NCBI GenBank assembly: GCA_023384095.1
Contig: JAHDXT010000003.1
Span: 62,001 to 126,000 of the forward strand
DNA from: Hyphomicrobiaceae bacterium
GTDB lineage: Bacteria > Pseudomonadota > Alphaproteobacteria > Rhizobiales > Hyphomicrobiaceae
Reading direction: 5' to 3'
DNA length: 64,000 nt
Shown here: piece after piece, positions 8,471-16,413 of the stretch
Layout of the letters: the number at the start of each line of letters is the position of its first letter
Position numbering within the stretch: the stretch's first letter is position 1
Position numbers and translations under genes: made by a program
Notes under the pieces: model-generated
The model's database searches: none
Told to the model about the DNA's origin: nothing
Seen by the model: only the letters and a program-made list of their open reading frames with translations

Positions 8471-8677
8471 ATGTCCGAGAAGGGACCTGAGGACAGGTTC
8501 AACATCTCGCTGCGCAAGTTCCTGAAGCAGGTCGGTGTCACCTCGCAGCGCGAGATCGAGCGCATCGTGCGCGAGAAGGGGCTCGCGGGACAAGGCCCGC
8601 TGAAGGTGCGGATCGAGCTGACCGCGGAAGGTACCGGCCTGAAGCACGTCATCGAAGATGAGATCGAGCTCGGCTGA
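8471..8677 (+). CDS. DUF6494 family protein
   Basis: A 68-residue soluble protein with the family pattern FNISLRKFLKQVGVTSQREIE. The function of this family is unknown, though members are often found near FDH3-type formate dehydrogenases. It has no signal peptide, so it is probably cytoplasmic and helps maturation. It lies 21 nt after the small membrane protein and 8 nt before the ligase-like gene, consistent with one transcript. The family call is from memory of the conserved motif. Confidence 0.8.
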   Translation: MSEKGPEDRFNISLRKFLKQVGVTSQREIERIVREKGLAGQGPLKVRIELTAEGTGLKHVIEDEIELG

Positions 8678-8685
8678 GAGCCGTG

Positions 8686-9444
8686 ATGCACCTTCCGGAC
8701 CCCGTTTTCCCGCCCCTGCTGTCGGGCCACGCGATCAAGTCGCCGCAGCGGCCGTTCGAGCATGCGTGCCGGGAGGCCGGGCGGGGGAGACTCGGTGCCG
8801 GCGACCTCGTCTGGAGCCGCGCCACCGGGCGGGTCGAATGCGCGGTCGTGCTCGAGCCGGAGGTGGCGCTGCGGGTGGCGCTGCAGATGAATGCGCTCGC
8901 GCAGGTGGCGGCGGCGGACTGCCTCGGCGCGCTGCTGCCGCCGGCCATCGGCGTCTATCACCGGTGGCCGGACACCATCCTGGTCAACGGCGCCGCGGCG
9001 GGCGAGGTGCGCCTCGGCGCCCCCACGCACGATGCCGATGCGGTGCCGGACTGGCTCGTCGCCGGCATGAGCCTGCGGCTCGTCCACGACCGCATCGACA
9101 AGGAGCCCGGCGAGCTGCCGGATGAGACCTCGCTCGACGAGGAAGGGGGCGGCGGGATCAGCCGCACGGACTTCCTGCAGTCGTACGCAGCGCACTTCCT
9201 CACCTGGCTCAACGCCTGGCAGGACGATGGCTTCCGGCCCGTCCACGACAACTGGATGGCCCGCGCGGAAGGCGGCGGCGAGGCGCCGATGCAGATCGAG
9301 CTCGACGGCAGGCGGCAAGCCGTCCACGTGCTCGGACTCGACGACGAAGGCGGCCTGATCGTCCGCCCAGAGCAGGGCGCGGCGCGCGTGCTGCCGCTGA
9401 TCGACACGGTCGTCCTCTGCAGGCGGGAGGCCGCGCGGCCGTGA
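8686..9444 (+). CDS. Biotin/lipoate A/B protein ligase-like protein
   Basis: A protein of about 252 residues resembling the biotin/lipoate ligase fold in its first 170 residues (LPPAIGVYHRWPDTILVNGAAAGEV) with a smaller C-terminal domain like DUF4444. True ligases attach lipoate or biotin to a lysine. No lipoyl-accepting protein is encoded nearby, so the substrate and even the activity are open. The start is ATG 8686; the track uses GTG 8683. Its stop overlaps the next start (GTGA), showing co-translation with DUF6505 and thus with the formate dehydrogenase accessory set. Confidence 0.8.
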   Translation: MHLPDPVFPPLLSGHAIKSPQRPFEHACREAGRGRLGAGDLVWSRATGRVECAVVLEPEVALRVALQMNALAQVAAADCLGALLPPAIGVYHRWPDTILVNGAAAGEVRLGAPTHDADAVPDWLVAGMSLRLVHDRIDKEPGELPDETSLDEEGGGGISRTDFLQSYAAHFLTWLNAWQDDGFRPVHDNWMARAEGGGEAPMQIELDGRRQAVHVLGLDDEGGLIVRPEQGAARVLPLIDTVVLCRREAARP

Positions 9445-9923
9445 AGCTCCTGCGTACGATCCGCTTCGACAGCTCGGACGAGCGGGTGTTCGAGCTGGCG
9501 GCAGCGGCGGGCGAATGGGCAATCTCCGGGGCATTCGACTTCGCGGACCTTTCGCCTGAGGACATCAAGGGCAAAATCAGGCAGGCATTCGCGAACGGCT
9601 TTCTCGGTGTGGCGAGCTTCGGCCGATCGACGTTCGCGACGGTCGCCGACGCCGATCCCGCCGTCGCCGACGAGATCGCCTTCCGCCTGGCGCGGCGCCT
9701 CGTCGAGGCCCACGGCGCGCCGGATACCGGGGCGGCGTGGCACGCTGCAAAGGATGAGGCCGACTTCATCACTGCGCTCTGCCGGGACCTCCCCGTCAAC
9801 ACCGTGCTCACCGTCCGCCGCACCTTCGCCCCCGACGGCCAGATCAAGGAGGAGTTCCGCACCATCAAACCGCCGAGCGGCGAGCCGATGCATGCGCGCA
9901 TCTGGACGGTGGAGCCCGACTGA
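9441..9923 (+). CDS. DUF6505 family protein
   Basis: A 160-residue soluble protein starting with GTG inside the preceding stop (GTGA). It begins MKLLRTIRFDSSDERVFELA and has a compact alpha/beta look with no membrane segment. I recognise it as the DUF6505 family, a regular neighbour of the ligase-like protein and DUF6352 in alphaproteobacterial formate dehydrogenase clusters. The function is unknown. Its stop shares a base with the ATG of DUF6352 (TGATG), so the three genes form a tightly coupled unit. Confidence 0.78.
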   Translation: MKLLRTIRFDSSDERVFELAAAAGEWAISGAFDFADLSPEDIKGKIRQAFANGFLGVASFGRSTFATVADADPAVADEIAFRLARRLVEAHGAPDTGAAWHAAKDEADFITALCRDLPVNTVLTVRRTFAPDGQIKEEFRTIKPPSGEPMHARIWTVEPD

Positions 9924-10933
9924 TGCGCGATTTCTGGAGATCGGCCGGGCTGCATCTGGTCGAGATCGACCCCGAAGGCTGGCTGACGACGACCCCGCAA
10001 TTGCTGCTCGCCTACTTCACGCGGCCCGAGATTCACCCCATCGAGACCTCCTGTGCGGAGGAGGTCCGCCTCCACGAGGAGCTGCTCGCGGACCCGTTCC
10101 GGCCGGTCGAGGAGACCCGGCTCGCCAGGCTCCAGGATCCCGATGCCGCCAGCAATTACCGGGCCGTCCTCGCACTGCGCGACCTGCTGACCTCGGCAGG
10201 GACGATCGAAGGCGCCTACCTCAAGCTGGCGCGCGCGAGCAATGTGGCGCTGCCGCCAGTCTTCATCGACCAGATGGTGCATCTCATTTTGCGCAACGTC
10301 CTGCGTGATGCGCGCGATCCCATGCGGCTGCGGGCCGGCGAAATCTTCTTCCGCGAGCAGACCGTCTCCACGGAGGGCGGGCGGCTGCTGCTCGCCGACG
10401 AGGAGATCGTCGCAATGCACGCCATGTCCGGCGAGACCGGGCTGGCGCAGCTTCTCGCCGAGTCCGGCACGCCGATGCGCTCGGTGGAGCTCGACGTGCT
10501 CGACGAGGACAACAAGGCGGTCTACTGGGAGCGCTCCGACCGCTTCGATACCGTCGTCGATCTCCGCTTCGAGCAGCCTGCGCTCGATGCCTTTGCCCGG
10601 GTGATCGAGGCGTGGCTCCACCACCTGATGCGTCTCGACGTTCGAGTCGAGCCGCGGCCCAGGATCGAGGATCGGGACTGGCGCTGGCACATCGGCCTCG
10701 ACCGCGAGGCGACACACATCCTGAACGCCCTCTACGAGGGCAAGACGGTCGGCCTAGACGAGATGTCCCGCATCGTCGCCTTGTTCCGCATGCACATCCG
10801 GGACGAGCGCGCCGTCATCGACCGCGTCAAGGGCCGCCCGGTCTATCTCGGGCTGGCCATGTCGCCGGCCAAGCGGGTCAAGATGAAGCCGCAGAACCTG
10901 CTCGCCAACCTGCCACTGCGTCCGGCGGCTTGA
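9923..10933 (+). CDS. DUF6352 family protein
   Basis: A 336-residue, mostly helical soluble protein opening with MRDFWRSAGLHLVEIDPEGW, the family signature. It includes ANYRAVLALRDLL-like and VFIDQMVHLILRNVLRD segments. No catalytic motif was seen. It ends the plus-strand accessory run, 8 nt from the convergent stop of the polyferredoxin gene. Its fixed place next to DUF6505 and the ligase-like gene suggests a shared maturation or quality-control role for the formate dehydrogenase, but nothing in the sequence proves it. Confidence 0.78.
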   Translation: MRDFWRSAGLHLVEIDPEGWLTTTPQLLLAYFTRPEIHPIETSCAEEVRLHEELLADPFRPVEETRLARLQDPDAASNYRAVLALRDLLTSAGTIEGAYLKLARASNVALPPVFIDQMVHLILRNVLRDARDPMRLRAGEIFFREQTVSTEGGRLLLADEEIVAMHAMSGETGLAQLLAESGTPMRSVELDVLDEDNKAVYWERSDRFDTVVDLRFEQPALDAFARVIEAWLHHLMRLDVRVEPRPRIEDRDWRWHIGLDREATHILNALYEGKTVGLDEMSRIVALFRMHIRDERAVIDRVKGRPVYLGLAMSPAKRVKMKPQNLLANLPLRPAA

Positions 10934-10941
10934 CCTCTGGG

Positions 10942-12999
10942 TCAGCTCAGGAAGTCCTCCGGCTTGCGGGCCGCCGGATCGCGAGCCGCACGTGCGGCCT
11001 CGGCCAGGTCGTCGTCGGTGGTGCGCATGCGCGGGCGCTCGCCCGCCTTGAGGGGATCGTTGCCTTCCTCCGCGACCGTTACGATCCTGCAGGTGTCGCA
11101 CATCTGAACGAGGCGGAGCTGACGTTCGCCTCGGAACATCGAGTGGCCCTCGAGCCGCGCCAGGACCTTCTCGATCGTGGAGCGCGCGCCGATCGGCTTG
11201 CCGCAGCTCACGCACTCGAACGGCTCCTCCCCTTTGAGGATTTCGGGCGTCATTGCGGATGGGGTGAAGTTGTAGCGCGGCTCCAGCCGGATGACCTTCT
11301 CGGGGCAGGTGGCGACGCAGACGCCGCACTGCACGCAGGCCGCCTCGGTGAAGCTCACCTGCGGGCGATCGGGGTCGTCGGACAGCGCGTTCGCCGGGCA
11401 CGCGCCGATGCACGACAGGCATAGCGTGCAACCGCCGACATCGATGTGGATCCGGCCGTACGGCGCGCCGTCAGGCAGCGCGATCACCGTCGCCCGTTGC
11501 GGCGCCGTCTCGTTCAGCGCCGCCAGCGCTGTGCGGGCCACTTCGCGCTTGCCGCCCGCAGCGGAGAAGGCGCGCGCCGCCAGCTCCGGCAGCTTCGGCA
11601 GCTCGTAGAGCAGGCTCTCGACCGCATCGGGGTCGCGCTCGACGACAACGCGGGCGCGCGGGCCTGCGTGGCCGAGTGGGCCGGTGAAGGCGGCGAGCAG
11701 CGCCACCTGGCCTTCGAGCGGCGGCAGCTCCTCGGGAGCATCGCCCGGAGCCAGCACCACGATCTGCTCGGCTCCCAGGGCCAGCATGGCCGCAAGCACG
11801 TCGTGTCCGAGGTGGAACACCGAATGGAGCGCGAGCGGCAGGACATTGGGCGGAAGGCCGCGGCCGAACCGGGCCATGGCCGCAATCATCGGGCTGCCGT
11901 GCTTCTCGTCGTGCAGCAGCAGCACGGGTCTCGTGCCGCCCGCGGTGCGATAGGCCTGCAGCAGCACCCGAACCCGCGTGACGAGGTCCTCGCGGCCGGG
12001 GAAGGAATAGCTCACGGCGCCTGTGGGACAGACGGCGCTGCACGTGCCGCAGCCGCCGCAGATCCCTGGATCCACCGCCACATGATCGCCGGCCGGTGAA
12101 ATCGCTCCTGTCGGGCATCCGTCGAGACAGTTGGTGCAGCCGACCTTCTGGCTGCGTGCGTGGGCGCAGAGGCCGGCATCGAAGACGACGTACCGCGGCT
12201 TCTCGAACTCGCCGACGAGGTCCGAAGCCTTGAACATCGCCCTGGCGACGGCAGCAGGATCGGCCGGATCGGCATGCACATAGCCGTCGCGGCGGCCACC
12301 GCCCGGGAACAGCGGCCGGCCGCCCGACAGGTCGAGAATGACGTCGCATTTGGACATGGCGCCGTCGCGCGCCAGCACGAACTCGAGCGCGGTGCGCGAG
12401 GACGGCAGCATCGGCGCATAGCCGTCCACCTCGATCTCGAACGCTCCGAGGTGGCCCGACGCCCTGCGGATCCGTCCGCGGTGGATCGGCACGTCGACGA
12501 CGCTCGGCGGGATGGCGTCCGCCGCATCGGTCAGCAGCACGCTGACGCTGAGCCGCGGGCTCAGCTCGTGGGCGGCGTCCAGGGCCGCTTGTCCCGCGCC
12601 ATAGACGAGGCAGACGCCCTCGGATTTGAGAGTGATCAGGCCGGCAGGCTCCGCCTCGTGCGCCGCCTCGGCCAGCAGGGCGGCCATTTTCGGCAGCGCG
12701 GCCGGCTTCGCCTCGCACCAGCCAGCCCGCTCGCGGATGTTGGTAAACCGCATCGGCACGTCGCCGAGGCCCTTGTCCTCCGCGATATCCCGGAACAGCG
12801 GCGCCTCCTGCGTGCAGGCGACGTGCACCGGCCCGGCGGCGAGCGCCGCCTCGAAGCTCGCCGATTCGGACCGGCACAGCTCGCGATGCACCGCCAGCGG
12901 GCCCTCGAGGCCGAGCGTCCTCGCCAGCCGCGCGCCGTCGACTTCCATCGTGCGCTGGCAGTTGCAGACCAGCAGCTTGTGCTTCGTCGTCGCGCTCAT
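10942..12999 (-). CDS. Formate dehydrogenase-associated polyferredoxin, 4Fe-4S binding protein
   Basis: A protein of about 685 residues. The first 130 residues carry CNCQRTM and an ACTQEAPLF segment, then a Rossmann-like stretch (CLVYGAGQAALDAAHEL). Two ferredoxin clusters follow (CTNCLDGCP, CGGCGTCSAVCP), then a domain of about 150 residues, two more clusters (CTLCLSCIGACP, CVQCGVCVATCP) and a C-terminal CVSCG...CDTC pair that resembles a zinc or iron site. It is cytoplasmic and probably moves electrons for formate dehydrogenase or its maturation. The start is ATG 12999, with GGGGACGG upstream, rather than 13017. It is divergent from DUF3305. Confidence 0.85.
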   Translation of the reverse strand: MSATTKHKLLVCNCQRTMEVDGARLARTLGLEGPLAVHRELCRSESASFEAALAAGPVHVACTQEAPLFRDIAEDKGLGDVPMRFTNIRERAGWCEAKPAALPKMAALLAEAAHEAEPAGLITLKSEGVCLVYGAGQAALDAAHELSPRLSVSVLLTDAADAIPPSVVDVPIHRGRIRRASGHLGAFEIEVDGYAPMLPSSRTALEFVLARDGAMSKCDVILDLSGGRPLFPGGGRRDGYVHADPADPAAVARAMFKASDLVGEFEKPRYVVFDAGLCAHARSQKVGCTNCLDGCPTGAISPAGDHVAVDPGICGGCGTCSAVCPTGAVSYSFPGREDLVTRVRVLLQAYRTAGGTRPVLLLHDEKHGSPMIAAMARFGRGLPPNVLPLALHSVFHLGHDVLAAMLALGAEQIVVLAPGDAPEELPPLEGQVALLAAFTGPLGHAGPRARVVVERDPDAVESLLYELPKLPELAARAFSAAGGKREVARTALAALNETAPQRATVIALPDGAPYGRIHIDVGGCTLCLSCIGACPANALSDDPDRPQVSFTEAACVQCGVCVATCPEKVIRLEPRYNFTPSAMTPEILKGEEPFECVSCGKPIGARSTIEKVLARLEGHSMFRGERQLRLVQMCDTCRIVTVAEEGNDPLKAGERPRMRTTDDDLAEAARAARDPAARKPEDFLS

Positions 13000-13056
13000 C
13001 CGGCCGTCCCCTGGCATGCAGCATGCACCTGTGAGGCTGTTCTACCCAGAGCTGCA

Positions 13057-13089
13057 ATAGACCCGTTCTGGAAAGGCGAGTATAGACCC
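13057..13089. repeat. Direct repeat ATAGACCC x2 in a divergent promoter region
   Basis: ATAGACCC occurs at 13057-13064 and again at 13082-13089, 25 bp apart, between the polyferredoxin start (12999, minus) and the DUF3305 start (13129, plus). The spacing of about two and a half helical turns could suit a regulator or alternative sigma factor contact. An 8-base repeat could also be chance. Confidence 0.25.
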
Positions 13090-13128
13090 TAAGAGCAGCG
13101 GGCCAGCAGTGGAGAAGAGTCGTAACGA

Positions 13129-13686
13129 ATGAGCTCGTCGATCTCAATTCCGGTCGGGGTCGTCATCGCACGCGAGAGCATCGACCACCCCTGGCAGGAC
13201 TGCGTGTGGCGCCCGATCGGCGTCTTCCTCAACGCGCCGGAGATCGAGGAATGGCGCGAGCTGCGGCGCGACGAGACATCCGTGCAATACCACGCGGCGA
13301 CCTTGCCGCTGGAGCTTCACCGCAAGGAGACGCCGGCCTACCAGGTCAATCTCGAGACCGGCGCGCCCGCGGTCTACGTCGTGCTGCGCAACGACCCGGG
13401 CGCCGCCTCGGAATGGCCGGTCAGCGTGCACCTGGTCACCGCCTCGCCGCACGACGCGCAGGCCTATGGCGAATCGGGCATCGAGACGATCGAGCTGGTG
13501 CCCATGCCCGGACCGCTCGTCGAGCTCGTCCGGGAGTTCGTCGAGGTGCACCATGTCGAAGAGCCGTTCGTGAAGCGGCAGCGCCAGAAGTACGCCATCG
13601 AGGCGGAGCACAGGTTCGGGCAGGAGCCGATATTCGTGCTGCGTGAGAAGATGCGCGCGACCCGGAAGAACGACGGCGATGGCTGA
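13129..13686 (+). CDS. DUF3305 domain protein
   Basis: A 185-residue soluble protein starting at ATG 13129 with AGTGGAGAAG upstream. The opening SIPVGVVIARESIDHPWQDC and the VEPFVKRQ-like C-terminal motif (HHVEEPFVKRQRQK) are typical of DUF3305. The family is linked to formate dehydrogenase clusters and its role is unknown. The C-terminal charged tail overlaps the start of the next gene by 8 nt, so DUF3305 and the DUF3306 fusion are translated together. It is divergent from the polyferredoxin gene, sharing a 129-nt control region. Confidence 0.85.
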   Translation: MSSSISIPVGVVIARESIDHPWQDCVWRPIGVFLNAPEIEEWRELRRDETSVQYHAATLPLELHRKETPAYQVNLETGAPAVYVVLRNDPGAASEWPVSVHLVTASPHDAQAYGESGIETIELVPMPGPLVELVREFVEVHHVEEPFVKRQRQKYAIEAEHRFGQEPIFVLREKMRATRKNDGDG

Positions 13687-14653
13687 CGGCGACGAGCCTT
13701 TCCTCAGTCGCTGGTCGCGGTTGAAGCGGGAGGCGAAGGCGCCGGCACGCTCCGCGGAGAGCGACGGCGAACCGGGCAATGCGGCGCCAGCCGAGCCGGG
13801 GGGGGCATCTGCCGCGACTGGCCAAGACGCTCGTCCGGCAGGCGTGGGCGATTCCTCGTCCGTATCGCATCCGGGTGAGCCCGCCCTTGATCTCGAGAAG
13901 CTCGATTTGGACGCTCTCGATGGCAACTCCGACTACAAGCCGTTCATGAGCGCCGGCGTGCCGGAGGAGATCCGCAGCAAGGCGCTGGCCAAGCTCTGGC
14001 TGTCCGACCCGGCGCTCGCCGGTCCCGAGCAGCTCAGCGACTACATGGAGGACTTCACGGATGCGGCCCGCGCGATCGCGCCGGGGCTGCTCCGAACCGC
14101 CTACAAGGTCGGCCAGGGCTTCCTCAGCGACGAGGAGACAGCGGAATGGGACAGGCTCGGCCGATCCGAGCCGGCCCCAGAGGCGGCGGGCCTGGCTCAG
14201 ATCACGATTGCGCCGGAAAGCCCGGATCAGGTGGAGATCGCGGCGTTCCTGGCGGCCTCCGACGCTTACGCCCACAGCCTCTATCCGCCGAAGAGCAATC
14301 ATCTCGTGGATCTCGCCACGCTGATGGCCCCCAACGCGCATTTCGTCGTGGCCCGACGAGAGGGCAAGGCCCTCGGCTGCGGTGCGCTGATCCTGGCGGA
14401 GGATGGCTCCGGCGAAGTGAAGAGGATGTGGGTTCAGCCCGAGGCTCGCAAGCAGGGTGTCGGCCAAAGACTGCTCGAAGTCATCGAGATCGCGGCCCGC
14501 GAAAGGGGCGTCCGCGTCCTGAGGCTGGAAACCGGCATCCGCCAGCCCGAGGCCATCGGGCTTTACAGCCGCTGCGGTTTCATCGAATGCGAGCCGTTCG
14601 GCAGCTATCAGCCGGACCCGCTGAGCCGATTCATGGAGAAGCGGCTGAGCTAG
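13679..14653 (+). CDS. DUF3306 domain fused to a GNAT acetyltransferase domain
   Basis: A 324-residue protein. Residues 1-160 match DUF3306 (GDEPFLSRWSRLKREAKA at the start, then FMSAGVPEEIRSKALAKLWL). From about residue 175 a full GNAT domain follows, with the acetyl-CoA loop PEARKQGVGQRLLE and a late YSRCGFIECEPFG strand. DUF3306 normally stands alone beside DUF3305 in formate dehydrogenase clusters, so the GNAT half is an addition. It may acetylate a lysine or N-terminus of a cluster protein. The ATG at 13679 is chosen because the family start is MADGDEPF; the track start is 12 residues too early. Confidence 0.85.
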   Translation: MADGDEPFLSRWSRLKREAKAPARSAESDGEPGNAAPAEPGGASAATGQDARPAGVGDSSSVSHPGEPALDLEKLDLDALDGNSDYKPFMSAGVPEEIRSKALAKLWLSDPALAGPEQLSDYMEDFTDAARAIAPGLLRTAYKVGQGFLSDEETAEWDRLGRSEPAPEAAGLAQITIAPESPDQVEIAAFLAASDAYAHSLYPPKSNHLVDLATLMAPNAHFVVARREGKALGCGALILAEDGSGEVKRMWVQPEARKQGVGQRLLEVIEIAARERGVRVLRLETGIRQPEAIGLYSRCGFIECEPFGSYQPDPLSRFMEKRLS

Positions 14654-14757
14654 TGCCGCGCAAACGCCGGAGACGCTATCGGCGAGTGCGGCACGGTCCC
14701 GATAATCGCGAAACTCAGGCTGGGGGCTGGAGCGGTGAGAGGCTCCGGTCAACACAC

Positions 14758-14783
14758 GGGAACGACGTTTGCACGTCGTTCCC
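14758..14783. terminator. Perfect 11-bp palindrome downstream of the DUF3306-GNAT gene
   Basis: GGGAACGACGT-TTGC-ACGTCGTTCCC is a perfect inverted repeat with a 4-nt loop, about 105 nt after the stop at 14653. It has no T tract, so it may be a factor-assisted terminator, an RNA-processing structure or a protein site. The remainder of 14654-15057 holds no gene I can support. Confidence 0.4.
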
Positions 14784-15057
14784 GGCACCGTAACTCCCCA
14801 GACTTGGACCGTTGCTTTGAGATCTTGCTGGTCGAACGTCGGCCCTTGATCGACTGCGTCAGGATGTCGTAGGCGGCTTCCGGTGTCAAGACATTGTCCG
14901 CACTGCACAACCGGGCTCCGGCGGCTTCTCAGGAGTGCGCCGACGCCCGTGCGAGAGAGCTTGCGCCGCAGGTCCGACGGCGCTATCGGCTGATTGACGG
15001 CCGATCATCCGCTGGCTCGCCACACCATGGCAGGTCCATCGCACCAAGGAGCGTCCA

Positions 15058-15966
15058 GTGCCCAAGTCTGCGCCGCGCAATCAGTTGCCGGAGCCCGGCA
15101 GGATCTTCCTCGATCACGTCGGCTGGATGGTGCCCGACATGGGGCAGGCTGCGGCCGTTTTCGAGCGGCTCGGCTTTCCGCTCACGCCCTACTCCGTGCA
15201 CGGCGACCGCGATGCGGCGACCGGGGCGCTGAAGCCGGTCGGAACCGCGAACCGGCTCGCCATGCTGGAACGCGGCTATCTGGAAATCCTGGCGCCGGTC
15301 GAGGGCATCGACACCCCCGTCAGCCGCCATTTCCGGAAGGCGGTCGCGCATCATGTCGGCGTGCATCTGCTGGCCTTCGCGGTTCACGACGCGAGCGCGG
15401 CCGTCCGCGAGATCGCAGCGCGAGACGTGCCGCTCCAGTCTACGGTCGATCTCAGGCGCAGCATCGAGGCCGAGAATGGGCAGCAGACGGAGGTCGCTTT
15501 CACGGTCGTGGGCGCCGCTTTCGAGCACTTCCCCGAAGCGCGTGTTCAGGTGCTCACGCATCATACACCTGAGCAAATGTGGCAGAGCCGCTATCTCCCA
15601 CCGGACAACGGCATCACCGGACTGCTCGAGGCGAGCATCGTCGCGGCCAACCCGCGCGAGTCGGCGGCGCGCTTCGGCCGCTTCGTCGGCAGGCCGGTCG
15701 AGCGGGACGGCTCGTCGCTGGCCGTCAAGCTCGACCGCGGCGCATTGCGCTTCGTCGACGCCCGCGCCGCGGCCGAGCGGTTTGGCCGCATCGCGAAGCC
15801 GCCGATGCCGGCGGTAGGTGCGGTCACGCTCACCTCGCGCGATCTCGACAAAACCCGCTATTTCCTGCTGAGCCAGGGCCTTCGCCCCGGAGCCATCGAC
15901 CCGACACACCTGCTGATCGACGAGTCGGAGGCGCTCGGCGTGCACCTCGTGATCGTGCCAGGGTAG
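15058..15966 (+). CDS. VOC-superfamily glyoxalase-like protein
   Basis: A 302-residue protein, probably with two glyoxalase/dioxygenase-fold halves. The first begins IFLDHVGWMVPDMGQAAAVF and the second near GITGLLEASIVAANPRESAA, followed by AVGAVTLTSRDLDKTRYFLL. It looks like the Glyoxalase-like domain group (Glyoxalase_3) of unassigned substrate. Start is GTG 15058, with AAGGAG about 7 nt upstream. It is monocistronic, with 400-nt gaps on each side. Metal-binding His/Glu residues may be the H of LDHVGW and E of YLEILAP. Substrate unknown. Confidence 0.8.
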   Translation: MPKSAPRNQLPEPGRIFLDHVGWMVPDMGQAAAVFERLGFPLTPYSVHGDRDAATGALKPVGTANRLAMLERGYLEILAPVEGIDTPVSRHFRKAVAHHVGVHLLAFAVHDASAAVREIAARDVPLQSTVDLRRSIEAENGQQTEVAFTVVGAAFEHFPEARVQVLTHHTPEQMWQSRYLPPDNGITGLLEASIVAANPRESAARFGRFVGRPVERDGSSLAVKLDRGALRFVDARAAAERFGRIAKPPMPAVGAVTLTSRDLDKTRYFLLSQGLRPGAIDPTHLLIDESEALGVHLVIVPG

Positions 15967-16036
15967 CCCGGACGATCCGCCGTTGAATCGTCCCCGCCCC
16001 TGACCTGCAAGCTACACCCTGCCCCCTGCCGGCGGC

Positions 16037-16079
16037 TTGACTACTTTGACAGAGCGGTGATATGTCAGCCGCATATAAT
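16037..16079 (+). promoter_or_regulatory. Possible promoter and inverted repeat upstream of the crotonase/TRAP operon
   Basis: TTGACT (16037) and TTGACA (16046-16051) are followed by TATAAT (16074-16079). The 22-bp gap from TTGACA is too long for a normal sigma-70 promoter. ATATG-N7-CATAT overlaps the -10-like box and could be an operator. No gene is supported in 15967-16413; the short ORFs there look spurious. Confidence 0.3.
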
Positions 16080-16413
16080 ACGCCAATCGTCGGAGGCGTC
16101 GTTTGGAGAGACGTGAGTCCGCGCTCGTTGCAGTCGGCTGCGGTGGCGCGGCCGGCGTCGCCGCGGCGGTAACGGCAGCACGAGGGCACGCCCGCTCCTT
16201 CCGCGCCGACAGCGAAGGCGCGCGCATCGCTAGCGCCGGTGTTCGGGCCGGCTGCCCGTCGATCGAGGCAGATGACCGGCGGAGCCGCGATGCCTTTCAG
16301 CGCCAACGTCCTGCAATGCCGAAAATCCCGCAATGTGAAGCCAGACATCGAGTGCCTGCCGAGCAAGGCTGCGCTCGAGCGTGATGGCGCGAGACCAGAC
16401 TGAAGAGAGGGAC

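Noticed and set aside
16103-16384. 93-residue plus-strand ORF upstream of the crotonase gene
   Set aside because: No ribosome site, no family pattern and composition like noncoding GC-rich DNA.
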